A stretch of DNA of 64,000 bases from Gracilibacillus sp. YIM 98692 (GCF_010993965.1 NZ_WIXM01000003.1:209217-273216); one strand, 5' to 3'; counted from the first letter of the stretch, positions 1 to 8,988 are shown. Numbers and translations: made by a program. The notes: generated by a model from the letters alone, not told the origin.

Positions 1-755
1 ACCAAGAATTAAAAGCAGCTAACGGAGAAAGTGTCCTGCAACAAATGGTTTTACAAACCATTTTAGAGGATAAATATGAAGTCACTGATGATGAAGTGGA
101 TCAAGAGATTGAATCCTATAAAGAACAATATGGAGAGCAATGGGATCAGGTACTAGCTCAAAGCGGTTATGGGAACGAAGATGATTTGAAAGAAGATTTA
201 CGCATGAATCTATTGCAAGAAAAAGCAATGCTTGAAAACGTGGAAGTAACGGACGAAGAAATTCAAACACGTTATGATAGAATGCAAACAGATTTAGAAG
301 CTAGTCATATTCTAGTAGACAGTGAAGATACGGCAAATGAAGTACTAGATAAAATTAATAATGGTGAAGACTTTGCAGCATTAGCGGAAGAATATTCTAA
401 AGACACGCAAAGTGCACAGAATGGCGGCAGTCTAAATCAGTTTAGTGCAGGAACAATGGTTCCAGGATTTGAAGATGCTGCTTACAACTTAGAAATCGAT
501 GAGATTAGTGAACCTGTTGAAACAGAGCATGGGTTCCATATTATTAAAGTAACAGATCGCATTGAAGTAGAAGATGTGGAACCACTAGAAGACATTAAAG
601 ATCAAGTAAAAAGAGAAATTGCACAATCTAAATTTGATCAATCAACAGCACAAACAAAAATGCAAGATCTCATTGATAATGCAAACGTAGATATTAAGAT
701 AGAAGAATATCAAGACCTTTTCGAACAACCAACAACAGAAGCTTCAGCTGAGTAA
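1..755 (+). CDS. prsA: Foldase PrsA, C-terminal part (5' end outside window)
   Basis: Peptidyl-prolyl cis/trans isomerase lipoprotein that helps secreted proteins fold on the outer face of the membrane. The reading frame is open to the left edge (first full codon at base 3), so the signal peptide and lipobox are outside the window. The visible part has the charged N-lobe helices and then a parvulin domain at about bases 297-555, starting with the ASHILV motif and ending with HGFHIIKV. The C-terminal tail is acidic (Asp/Glu rich), as expected for a salt-adapted extracytoplasmic protein. A terminator follows at once. In B. subtilis prsA also lies next to yhaM, which supports the call. Confidence 0.93.
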   Translation, partial: QELKAANGESVLQQMVLQTILEDKYEVTDDEVDQEIESYKEQYGEQWDQVLAQSGYGNEDDLKEDLRMNLLQEKAMLENVEVTDEEIQTRYDRMQTDLEASHILVDSEDTANEVLDKINNGEDFAALAEEYSKDTQSAQNGGSLNQFSAGTMVPGFEDAAYNLEIDEISEPVETEHGFHIIKVTDRIEVEDVEPLEDIKDQVKREIAQSKFDQSTAQTKMQDLIDNANVDIKIEEYQDLFEQPTTEASAE

Positions 756-763
756 ATGGTCGA

Positions 764-793
764 CCCTATCTCCAATAGAGAGATAGGGTTTTT
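764..793 (+). terminator. Rho-independent terminator of prsA
   Basis: Perfect 9-bp stem CCCTATCTC/GAGATAGGG (764-772 with 780-788), 7-base loop and a run of five T, 9 bases after the prsA stop codon. Confidence 0.92.
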
Positions 794-829
794 CACTTTT
801 GACTCTTTTTCATATTTCTTAGTTAATTT

Positions 830-1293
830 ATTACACAGTTGAACCAAACTGCGTAATAGTACGGGGTGAGTGTATAAACACCGCTACAGAAATATACTTC
901 GCTTTCCGCGGGCACGGCTTCAACTTCCTCGGCAGAACCCCGCTGCCTCCGGGATTTTCAGCTCGTGCTTTTCCCGCAGGAGTCTACGTATATTTCTTCC
1001 GCTAATGTGTAGTAAGAATGATGATTTTTCTCATTTAAAACGAACACCAATACAAGCTGTGGAAAAATGCGAGACTCTTATGGGAAAGGAACAGTCTGAA
1101 GACCCCTCGGGCGAGCTTTTTGCTCGTGAGGAGGTTGAAGCGTTCCCCACGGCAAAGAAGACACTGTGAAAGCGAGTATTTTTCCACAGCGACGATTAAG
1201 CACTCATCTTTAAACGAGTGGGAGGAAAATATTTATTAGTTAATGCACAGTTTATAGATATTGTGTAAGGAGTTTATTTTAAAAAGCAGCAAC
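830..1293 (+). repeat. Family 1 large dispersed repeat, copy A
   Basis: Intergenic element repeated at 2645-3105, 11347-11868, 49412-49640 (inverted) and 63706-63933 (inverted, interrupted). It has a left end with GAACCAAACTGCG, arm 1 (about 880-1000), a linker, arm 2 (about 1050-1190) that is related to arm 1 but inverted, a small CACTC/GAGTG hairpin, and a right end. Outer stem of arm 1: AGAAATATAC (888-897) with GTATATTTCT (988-997). Outer stem of arm 2: GCTGTGGAAAAAT (1056-1068) with ATTTTTCCACAGC (1178-1190). A 99-codon open frame inside (870-1169) is not conserved as protein and is left out. This copy fills the gap between prsA and yhaM. Confidence 0.9.
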
Positions 1294-1348
1294 TATTTAT
1301 AGAACTACCTTCATTTATTATATTTTTTCAAGATCGGAGTGAGTATAT

Positions 1349-2578
1349 ATGGAACAGGGACACTATTTTTATGACCTTATCCCCATTCAGTATCAAATAT
1401 CAGAAAGTGAAAAGGAGGAAATCCTAAGACAATTTCCCCCTCCTGACTTACCCGAAGAAATTTCATCCTTTAACCTATCTCTTTGCCAAAAAGGAGAAAA
1501 GGTACAAACAAGGGTATTATTAAATGATTTCGAAATAAGACAGACCAAAACAAAAAAATCCTTCCTGAAAATAGCTTTTAGTAATCAATCTGGCCATATC
1601 CCCGCAAAAATGTGGGACAATAACGGTGAAGTCGACATGATCCATCCATTACTAGAGGAAAAAGGTGTATTTGATATTCAAGGTCATGTAGATGAATTCA
1701 ATGGGTTTAAAAGTGTTACGGTAACCAATGTTACACCTTGTGATATTGCCATTAATCCTTTTACTTTACTAGCTTATACGAAACAAGATTTACAGTCCTT
1801 GACTGTCGAACTATTTGCTTATATAAAAGAGTTAAAAGAGCCGTATCAAACGATTGCAAGGAACGCAATGGAAAAACTTTGGAATGCTTTTCGAATGAGC
1901 CCTGCTGCCAAAGGCTTTCACCACAATTATTTAGGCGGATTGTTAAAACATACAATTGGATTAATGCGCTTTTGCCGTTATATTATCGTCTTAGAAGAAA
2001 ATCCTTTTCGTGCAGTCATGAAACTTATACATAAAGTAGAAACACAATACAAACAAGAAATATGGGAAGCATTAAAGCAAGATGAAGGAAAACCTTCATA
2101 TGTCTGGAAAGATACAATTGATCATTTATATCATATGTTACAGGGTATGAGTGAACATAAATTTGATACTGTGTCTTATGATGCTATCATGACTAGCATT
2201 TTGTTTCATGACATTGGAAAACTAATCGAATATGATTATGCTGGCAGAGATTTAGATATATTTCATTACTTATATCCTACGGCACATTTTGAAAATGCCA
2301 ATCGAAAACAGGCTGGAATTACCATGGATCCTTTAGGTGTCATGGTTGGGCATATTCCGTATGGGGTTATGTTATTAAATAAAATCATAGAAGACCACCA
2401 TATAGAGGTAAGTATGGAAAACATTCATTTAATGTCACACTGTATACTATGCCATCATGGGCTTCCAGAATGGGGTAGCGCGGTTCGAAAGCCATTAACG
2501 ATTGAGGGTTATATCATTCATATCGTTGATTACCTAGACAGCCGCTATGAAAACACAGAAGAAGATCACCTAAAATAA
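1349..2578 (+). CDS. yhaM: YhaM-type 3'-5' exoribonuclease, long divergent form
   Basis: YhaM family: OB-fold nucleic-acid binding domain (about residues 50-130) followed by an HD-type metal phosphohydrolase domain. Visible HD-domain residues: HH191-192, HD287-288 (FHDIGK), GHI at 334-336, HHG 369-371 followed by EWGS, and D394 near LDSR. The family acts on 3' ends of RNA and single-stranded DNA in the cytoplasm. At 409 residues it is much longer than the roughly 314-residue B. subtilis protein as I remember it: about 40 extra N-terminal residues, an extra stretch of about 55-60 residues between HH and HD, and about 20 more before GHI, while the C-terminal tail is short. Start ATG follows GGAGTGAG. 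It lies between two family 1 repeats and on the strand opposite to yhaON. Confidence 0.8.
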   Translation: MEQGHYFYDLIPIQYQISESEKEEILRQFPPPDLPEEISSFNLSLCQKGEKVQTRVLLNDFEIRQTKTKKSFLKIAFSNQSGHIPAKMWDNNGEVDMIHPLLEEKGVFDIQGHVDEFNGFKSVTVTNVTPCDIAINPFTLLAYTKQDLQSLTVELFAYIKELKEPYQTIARNAMEKLWNAFRMSPAAKGFHHNYLGGLLKHTIGLMRFCRYIIVLEENPFRAVMKLIHKVETQYKQEIWEALKQDEGKPSYVWKDTIDHLYHMLQGMSEHKFDTVSYDAIMTSILFHDIGKLIEYDYAGRDLDIFHYLYPTAHFENANRKQAGITMDPLGVMVGHIPYGVMLLNKIIEDHHIEVSMENIHLMSHCILCHHGLPEWGSAVRKPLTIEGYIIHIVDYLDSRYENTEEDHLK

Positions 2579-2644
2579 CATATAAAATAATGGGGCAAAA
2601 CCAGCTTGGCCCTTCATAACTATCCTGACATGCATACCTTCGTA

Positions 2645-3105
2645 TTAGAACCATACTGCGCAATAGTAAAATGTAAATGGAGTACGCCTATATCTCCCTG
2701 ATTTTTGGTTACTGCTATTATGACGCTCCGACAACATACTTCGCTTTCCGTGGGCTCGCCTTCAGCTAACTTGGTAAAGAAAAACCCTTTACCAAGTGGA
2801 TCTTCAGCTCTCGCTGTCCCACAGGAGTCTCCGTATGTTGTCTACGCTAGTGAGTGGTACGATTTATGATTTGTTTCATTTTTTCATAGGTTTGATGATA
2901 TTCTCTCACTCAAAACGAGCACCAACCTAAGCTGCGGAAAAATACGAGACTCCTGTGGGAAAGGAACAGTCTGAAGACCCCGCAGGAAGCGTTCTTTGCT
3001 TCCGAGAAGGCTGAAGCGTTCCCCACGGAAAGCGAGTGTTTTCCCGCAGCGTCGATTAAGCACTCATTGAAGACGAGTAGGATGAGTTATTGCGTAGTAT
3101 ATGGA
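2645..3105 (+). repeat. Family 1 large dispersed repeat, copy B
   Basis: Same order of parts as copy A. The outer stem of arm 1 has a different sequence but still pairs perfectly: GACAACATAC (2730-2739) with GTATGTTGTC (2833-2842). The linker stem is AGTGAG (2849-2854) with CTCACT (2905-2910). Arm 2 closes with GCTGCGG (2931-2937) and CCGCAGC (3044-3050). The right end, TTGCGTAGTATATGG, runs directly into a family 2 element. Confidence 0.9.
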
Positions 3106-3201
3106 TATGGCGAAAGCCTTAGTTTTACTTATACTTTGATCTTAAAAATTATTACTACGCCGAGTAACTTCCCTGCTAAAATTTTATACTTTCCTAACGT
3201 G
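3106..3201 (+). repeat. Family 2 repeat, 5'-truncated copy (2a)
   Basis: Begins at ATGGCGAAAGCCTTAG and ends with TATACTTTCCTAACGTG, as in the copies at 39262 and 41063. It holds the TACGCCGAGTAACTTCC core, a variant of the TACGTCGAGTAGCTTCC seen elsewhere. The first hairpin of the family (GGC...GCC before the ATGGCG) is missing because the element is fused to the right end of family 1 copy B. Confidence 0.75.
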
Positions 3202-3202
3202 C

Positions 3203-3264
3203 AAAAAAGAAGCTGCCTTAAATGGTCAGCTCACGGTATGTGTGAATGCAACTTTTAAGACAGC
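3203..3264 (-). terminator. Probable terminator of yhaON
   Basis: On the minus strand GCTGTCTTAAA (3264-3254) pairs with TTTAAGGCAGC (3222-3212), with one G-T pair and a loop of about 31 bases, followed by CTTCTTTTTT. It is placed right after the yhaN stop codon. Confidence 0.65.
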
Positions 3265-3267
3265 CCC

Positions 3268-6147
3268 TTATGAAGATAGGTGCAGAGATTCGGAGTTTGT
3301 CCGAACGGTGGAAAAATATAAAATTTGATGCTTATTACTAAGCTCCTCTAATAGATCAAACATCTCTTTTTTCCGAACAGAGTCAAAATGCACAAATCCA
3401 TCATCTATTATAAATGGTAAAGACATTGGCCCAGCAATAACTTGACTCACCGCTAACCTTAAGGCAATATACAACTGATCTTTCGTGCCTTGTGACAATT
3501 CTTCGATAGTATAGCGTAATCCAGTGTAATCCTCTACTTCTAGCCAATTCTCTTCTTTTAAAGGAATAAGTCTGACATACTGGTTCGATGTCAGTTTGCT
3601 AAAAAAAATACTAGCTTGGTCAATTACCTTTGGCATGGTCGTTTGATAAAATTCTTGTTTGGCTTGCTCTAGTTTCTTTCGTGCCACTTGATCAACAGCC
3701 CACTTTTTTGCCAGCTGCTGTAAAGCTTCTTGCTTTATAGCATATTGATGCTTCCATTTTGATACATCTTCTTTATTTTCTAACATGCTTAATGCAGACT
3801 TTTCATCACTTAGTTGTTGCCTTAAAGATTGAAGATAAGCATTTTTTCGTTTTATATCCTTTTGCAACCGCTCCATTTTTTGTTTTAAAGTGATTTCATT
3901 CTCATAATCACCATTTTTCACCTTTTCTATTTCCTGTAATTCCATCCATATTAATAAACTATCACGTAATTGCCATGCTTTTTGATTCAAGGATTGTACC
4001 TTATCTATTCTTTCTCCTTTTTCGAGAAAAGCTTCTTCCTCATTGACTTGAGCTAAATCGAAAATAGTTCCAATTTCATCAAGATACGGCTTTTGTTTGT
4101 CTAAACAATCGTTTAATTGATCGTTTATCGTTTGCAATCGCTCCTCTAAATGCATGATAGATAGCTTTCGTTGCCTCTCCTGCGATAGTTTTTCATTGAT
4201 ACTATTTAAATTAGCATCAACTTGATCACCTAACATACGAAAGCATAGCTCTTGCTTCTTATTGATGCTGGACTGATAATCGCTAATATCATGATCTATT
4301 TTTCGCAGTTTATGGACTTTTTCTTTTAAACTTGTTAACTGTTGATAAAGCTTTGACCAATAAGGTAGATCGATTTGAGCAAGAAATGGAAATTGTTCGA
4401 CTTGATCTTGTATTTTCTGCTCTAATTGTTGCCCTCTTTGCTTCATAAAAGTAGCTCGTTCCTCTAACTTCAGCTGTTCGATCGAACTTTTTTTCCATTC
4501 TTCCGTTATCATTTCTATTTGTCGCTGAATGTGGTGTTGCTTCTCTATTACATTTCTTCGCTTTTCAATATCTTCCTCAGATAACGAATAATTCATGTGT
4601 TCACTTGGTTTCAACCATTTTTCTGTTTGACTTTGATACGTATGTATTGCGATACGTTGAAGCCATGACAAGATAAATAAGACAATACTAATGCTCATAA
4701 AGCTTAACGAGAACCATGTTATAATGGAAAGAGCAATACCTATCCATAACGTCCAGTCGGAGTACCTGCTAAGCTCTTTCTGATTACATTTCCATTGATG
4801 ATAACGTTGTTCTTGTTGCTGGGCATTTGTCCTACTCACCCATTTATCAAGGTCATCTTTATACTGATTTAATTGAAGCGGATCTATCTGCTCTTGTTCC
4901 CATTCTGCCTTTTCTTTTTGTAAGTAGTCTTGCTTTTCCTTTAATGCTGCTAAATCATGCTGAACATATTGTTTTTCTATGTCTAGTTGTTCTTTTTGTT
5001 TTGCTAGATCTGACCATAATTCCTCCAAATGAAATGGAAAACTTGAATGTTGTAGTGATTGCCATTCAAGTGGAATTTGCATCACATCTAGTTTATGTTC
5101 GATATCATTTTGTAAAGACTGACGTTTCTGCTTCCAATCCCTGCATTCGTTCTCTTTCTCTTCAATTTCTTCCAAAAGCATCTTTGCTTCGTACAAATGT
5201 TGATAAGTAGTTTCTGAAAGAAGGTGCTGTCTTTTTTCGCGTATTTCGGATTCAATTTCCTTTTTATTTTTGTTTAAAAGATTTGCTTCACTTTTTAACG
5301 GAAGAAGCAGCTCTTTTAATTGCTGATAACGTTCTAATCCATTAGTAGGAAAAGTCTCTCTGCTATCTAAACGCTTGATATGTTGGCAGATTAAGTAGTA
5401 TTCTTCCAATAACCTATAATTGGAAAGTTTTTTTTCAATATGTTGAACTTGCGTTTGCAGCTGTTCTACATGCTCTTCTGTTTGATAAATATCGATTTCT
5501 AGATTCTGTACATTTTTCCATCTTTGATGATAAGTAGCTTCTTCTTGTTTTGAAGCTGATAGCTGTTGTTTTAAATACTTCATTTCCTCAAACAATTGAT
5601 TAATTTCCGGCTTTTTCCCAAATGGTTTAAAAAGATCTCCAGTTCTCTTTTCCAGTTCCTTTTCTGCTTGATAGATTCGATCTGAACCAGTCATGCCAAC
5701 CGACAATAATACATCGTTTAATGCTTTTCTATCCAATTGTTGAATTTTTTGTAAATCCAGTGAATCAAATGTGTAAATGGCTTCAAAATCATCACGAGTT
5801 ATCCTTTTAAATTGGTCATTCAACCATTGTTCATCAGCTATATCTCCATTCACAAAATAAACCATTGCTTTTCCTTTGTTACGTTTCTCTATACGCTCAA
5901 TGGTCACCACGTCATCTGCTAAACCAGATACCATGACTCTTCCACCAATTTCAGCACCTTTTTTCGGTAAATAATTCTGTAATTGTTTCGGTGTTTGACC
6001 AAACAAGACATATAAGATAAATTGCCGTAAAGTCGATTTCCCAGACTCATTGTGACCCGTGATTTCAACAAAATTAGATGACGAAAAAGTGAAATGTTTG
6101 TTCTGCCATTTTCCGAATCCAAAGATATAAACTTCCCTAATATGCAT
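3268..6147 (-). CDS. yhaN: SbcC/RecF-like ATPase YhaN
   Basis: Large P-loop ATPase of the SMC/Rad50-like group, expected to work with the nuclease YhaO in DNA repair. Walker A GHNESGKST at residues 31-39; long coiled-coil arms through most of the protein (Gln/Glu/Lys rich); ABC signature-like ELSQGTKDQL from residue 883; Walker B region LPFIIDDGFVHFD with the DD at 915-916. Two hydrophobic helices in the middle of the coiled coil (around residues 480-515, WTLWIGIALSIITW and onward) suggest membrane contact. Length 959 is close to the B. subtilis protein (about 963). The start follows GGAGGG and lies 2 bases after the yhaO stop, so the two genes are one operon. Confidence 0.92.
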   Translation of the reverse strand: MHIREVYIFGFGKWQNKHFTFSSSNFVEITGHNESGKSTLRQFILYVLFGQTPKQLQNYLPKKGAEIGGRVMVSGLADDVVTIERIEKRNKGKAMVYFVNGDIADEQWLNDQFKRITRDDFEAIYTFDSLDLQKIQQLDRKALNDVLLSVGMTGSDRIYQAEKELEKRTGDLFKPFGKKPEINQLFEEMKYLKQQLSASKQEEATYHQRWKNVQNLEIDIYQTEEHVEQLQTQVQHIEKKLSNYRLLEEYYLICQHIKRLDSRETFPTNGLERYQQLKELLLPLKSEANLLNKNKKEIESEIREKRQHLLSETTYQHLYEAKMLLEEIEEKENECRDWKQKRQSLQNDIEHKLDVMQIPLEWQSLQHSSFPFHLEELWSDLAKQKEQLDIEKQYVQHDLAALKEKQDYLQKEKAEWEQEQIDPLQLNQYKDDLDKWVSRTNAQQQEQRYHQWKCNQKELSRYSDWTLWIGIALSIITWFSLSFMSISIVLFILSWLQRIAIHTYQSQTEKWLKPSEHMNYSLSEEDIEKRRNVIEKQHHIQRQIEMITEEWKKSSIEQLKLEERATFMKQRGQQLEQKIQDQVEQFPFLAQIDLPYWSKLYQQLTSLKEKVHKLRKIDHDISDYQSSINKKQELCFRMLGDQVDANLNSINEKLSQERQRKLSIMHLEERLQTINDQLNDCLDKQKPYLDEIGTIFDLAQVNEEEAFLEKGERIDKVQSLNQKAWQLRDSLLIWMELQEIEKVKNGDYENEITLKQKMERLQKDIKRKNAYLQSLRQQLSDEKSALSMLENKEDVSKWKHQYAIKQEALQQLAKKWAVDQVARKKLEQAKQEFYQTTMPKVIDQASIFFSKLTSNQYVRLIPLKEENWLEVEDYTGLRYTIEELSQGTKDQLYIALRLAVSQVIAGPMSLPFIIDDGFVHFDSVRKKEMFDLLEELSNKHQILYFSTVRTNSESLHLSS

Positions 6148-6149
6148 CG

Positions 6150-7382
6150 TTAATCCCTCCCTTCTAATAACGCTTTATAAATCGATTCTTCTGCTTCTTG
6201 TAATATTTCCTTTTTTTCTTGCTCATCTAGTTTTTCCAACCATTTGCGGCCATCTTTATGATGCCACAATGGAGAGATTAAGTCAGAGAAGTCCTTTACT
6301 TCTTGAAAGGATTGGTGAATTTGATTTAAAAAACTCTCTCCCTCTTGCCATGGATCATTAGGAAATGACTGTTCTATTTTTACTTTCATGATGTATACCC
6401 AAGAAAAAGAATCTTCTATTTTGTCATGTATTATATCAATAAGATCCGTGATCCAGCCTTCCTCTATCCAATTTCGCACTTTATCTGATATATTTATTAA
6501 ATGTAATTCGACAAAGACACGTCCAAACATTTTCTGCCAGTCTAATACGATTTGATCTAACTTTTCACTTGCTTGTGTCATATTAGTCCAACTAGATACA
6601 TCTACTGATAACTTCTCAAAACGAATTTCCTGTAATGGTACAAAAGTTAAATCACAATCGTTTTCCGATAATGTCACCACATAACATCCTTTTTCACCCG
6701 TTTCTTTAATAGATCTTCCCTGTAAATTCCCTGGATAAACAACAGGTGGATCTTGTGAGAGGATGTTTCTTTTATGTATGTGCCCCAATGCCCAATAATC
6801 GAATCCCGCCTGCTTTAATTCTTGAAGTTGAAACGGTGCATATGGAGCATGCTCCTCTGACATCATCTGACTCATACTGCCATGCAACATCCCAATGGAA
6901 AAACAAGCATCCCGCGTGTTTTGAAATTGACTAATTTTATTTTCATAAACAGCTCTATTTATATAACTAAAACCGTGAATCGTTGCTATGGTTTGATTAT
7001 TTTTGTTAAAAGGAAAGGATTCTACTTGTTCCTTTTCAAAAACAAAAACATTATCTGGAAAATGCCGAGGAAATGTTTGACTATTTATGGGATCATGATT
7101 TCCAAAGGAGAGATAAACTAAAATATCATGTTCCGCTAACTTTTGACAAGCACGAACAAATGTCATATATGCTTGGAGACTTTGTTCTTCTTGATCAAAA
7201 ATATCTCCTGCCATTAAGACAAAGTCAACATGCTCATCAATTGCTTTCTCCACTAATTTATTAAACGATTTAAATGTACTGTTACGAACTTGTTCAAAAA
7301 TCTGTACAGGTAAATCACTTAACCCTTTAAAAGGACTATCTAAATGTAAATCCGCACAATGAATAAATTTCACCTGATTCAC
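6150..7382 (-). CDS. yhaO: Calcineurin-like DNA repair exonuclease YhaO (SbcD/Mre11 type)
   Basis: Metallophosphoesterase of the SbcD/Mre11 type. Metal-binding motifs: D11-x-H13 (ADLHLDSPF), GD at 59-60 (AGDIFD), GNHD at 94-97, HG at 167-168, GHIH at 200-203. Length 410 fits the family. It is first in the yhaO-yhaN operon and probably forms the nuclease half of a Rad50/Mre11-like pair. In B. subtilis, as I recall, yhaM is the third gene of this operon; here yhaM is separate and on the other strand, beyond a repeat. Confidence 0.93.
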   Translation of the reverse strand: MNQVKFIHCADLHLDSPFKGLSDLPVQIFEQVRNSTFKSFNKLVEKAIDEHVDFVLMAGDIFDQEEQSLQAYMTFVRACQKLAEHDILVYLSFGNHDPINSQTFPRHFPDNVFVFEKEQVESFPFNKNNQTIATIHGFSYINRAVYENKISQFQNTRDACFSIGMLHGSMSQMMSEEHAPYAPFQLQELKQAGFDYWALGHIHKRNILSQDPPVVYPGNLQGRSIKETGEKGCYVVTLSENDCDLTFVPLQEIRFEKLSVDVSSWTNMTQASEKLDQIVLDWQKMFGRVFVELHLINISDKVRNWIEEGWITDLIDIIHDKIEDSFSWVYIMKVKIEQSFPNDPWQEGESFLNQIHQSFQEVKDFSDLISPLWHHKDGRKWLEKLDEQEKKEILQEAEESIYKALLEGRD

Positions 7383-7502
7383 TCTATCCTCTCCTTTACT
7401 CTATTCATTGTAGCAAAGCTGAAATAAGAATGCACGTTCGATTGTTTTAGTAAGTTAAAATATGTTAAGAGCATTTATATATTTATATAAAGGAGGGCTA
7501 TC

Positions 7503-8345
7503 ATGACAAAAAAGGAATGGATGTATGTTAGCATCATTGGCGCTCTTATTATGACGAATCTCGTCATGTATTCTAAGTTAGCAAATGTAGAGCGTACGTT
7601 AGAAAATATGCAGTTTGAAGTACAAAACACCAACCACTCTGTCCAAAATATATCAACTCAAGTCCATCAACAAATGAATGAAATGTTGCAGGAACAGTTA
7701 TGGATCCCCAAAAAAGATTACCAAGTGATGGATGCAAATATAGAAGAAAATACTATTACTGTAAACTTTGAATGGACATTACGCGAGCTGAACGAAGATG
7801 CTGTGGTATCTCTATTATATCGTGAAGAAGGAGAAGAAAATTGGCAAGAAATACAGATGGAAAATGAAAGGGATTTAAATTACCATTTGTCTCAAACCTT
7901 TTCACTAGATAAAAATTATCAAACTCAAATACTCGCATCATCAGAAAACCATAAGAGAAGTGAAGACTTATTTTCATTAGATTTCAAAAAGCAAATGGAG
8001 CATCACATGATGATAGATGCCTTTTTGAATGTTCGTAATGAAGATGTGGTGCTTAATGTTCATATTCATAATCCAACCGATCATAAGTTTCTAAATGTGG
8101 AGAGGGAGAAGCTTTCCATACAAAAAGCATCCGCATTTCTTTATCATGAAGATGACATGATCCGTGAGATAGATCTAATGGAAAACAATCAACATGCAAA
8201 ACCAGACCCTAATGCGGAAAACATTACGTATCACGAATCCATCACAATAGACGAGAAGTATTCTATGAGGGAACTCGAAGTACGTGTCTTAGTAGAGGAT
8301 GGATTAGGTATGGAACATGAAAAAATAACAGATACCTTTCATTAA
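7503..8345 (+). CDS. Membrane-anchored extracytoplasmic protein, function unknown
   Basis: I do not recognise the family. The protein has one hydrophobic N-terminal segment (about residues 8-24, VSIIGALIMTNLVMY), a short predicted coiled coil with a possible heptad pattern (about 28-65), and a soluble, acidic remainder rich in beta-prone residues (280 residues in all). This topology suggests an N-terminal signal anchor with the bulk outside the cell. RBS AAGGAGGG sits 5 bases before the ATG. The next gene, a methyltransferase, begins 19 bases after the stop, so the two are probably co-transcribed. There are no cysteines or known catalytic motifs. Confidence 0.75.
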   Translation: MTKKEWMYVSIIGALIMTNLVMYSKLANVERTLENMQFEVQNTNHSVQNISTQVHQQMNEMLQEQLWIPKKDYQVMDANIEENTITVNFEWTLRELNEDAVVSLLYREEGEENWQEIQMENERDLNYHLSQTFSLDKNYQTQILASSENHKRSEDLFSLDFKKQMEHHMMIDAFLNVRNEDVVLNVHIHNPTDHKFLNVEREKLSIQKASAFLYHEDDMIREIDLMENNQHAKPDPNAENITYHESITIDEKYSMRELEVRVLVEDGLGMEHEKITDTFH

Positions 8346-8364
8346 ATAAAGGAGAGTCAACAAT

Positions 8365-8985
8365 ATGCCTGTAAAAGATATCGGATTACAATACGATAAA
8401 ATAGCGGAGCAATTCGAAGATAAAAGATCGCCAACCATAGGTTTATGTTATGTCAATCAGCTTCTTTCCTATATTAAATCAAAAGAAGCGACGCCGGATG
8501 TAAAGATTTTAGATATTGGGTGCGGTACTGGATTGCCCCTCACCAAGCATATCGCAAGTCGATACAAGAGAGTTACCGGAATAGATATTTCCGAACAAAT
8601 GCTGCATACAGCAAAAAATCATGTTCCTGATGCCACTTTTGTAACCGCAGACATGACTACATATACCTCACAAGAAAAATATCATGCGATACTAGCTTGG
8701 GACTCCCTGTTTCACGTATCTATTTCCAGACAAGAGGACACACTTCGGCACATCATTTCATTACTTCACAAAGATGGAGTATTTTTATTTACTACAGGCG
8801 GGAAACATGGGCAACTTACTGATTACATGTTTGGCCAATTATTTCCTTACTATTCTTTATCACAGGAACAATATATGGAGATATTAACAGAAGAAAAATG
8901 CGATATCCTGATCAATGAATGTGATGATCCTTCCAGTCATGGCCACCGTGTTTTTTGTTGCAGAAAAAGGATAACCAATACATGA
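8365..8985 (+). CDS. Class I SAM-dependent methyltransferase
   Basis: Rossmann-fold methyltransferase of 206 residues. SAM-binding motif I is ILDIGCGTG at residues 48-56; motif II acidic residue is in VTGIDIS; a D is present in the TADMT segment (motif III). The closest general type is a Methyltransf_11/25 domain protein; the substrate cannot be read from the sequence. RBS AAAGGAG. It probably shares a transcript with the membrane protein before it. A hairpin lies between it and the convergent yhaP. Confidence 0.85.
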   Translation: MPVKDIGLQYDKIAEQFEDKRSPTIGLCYVNQLLSYIKSKEATPDVKILDIGCGTGLPLTKHIASRYKRVTGIDISEQMLHTAKNHVPDATFVTADMTTYTSQEKYHAILAWDSLFHVSISRQEDTLRHIISLLHKDGVFLFTTGGKHGQLTDYMFGQLFPYYSLSQEQYMEILTEEKCDILINECDDPSSHGHRVFCCRKRITNT

Positions 8986-8988
8986 GAA

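Noticed and set aside
870..1169. 99-codon open frame, similar to the 84-codon frame at 11396-11650
   Set aside because: Both lie within family 1 repeats, have no RBS, and differ by frame-breaking changes outside the repeat core; the similarity comes from DNA repeat structure.
3067..3258. 63-codon open frame spanning the family 1/2 junction
   Set aside because: No RBS, covers two unrelated repeats and a terminator; not a gene.
4827..5210. 127-codon frame opposite yhaN
   Set aside because: Antisense shadow of the coiled-coil region; no RBS.
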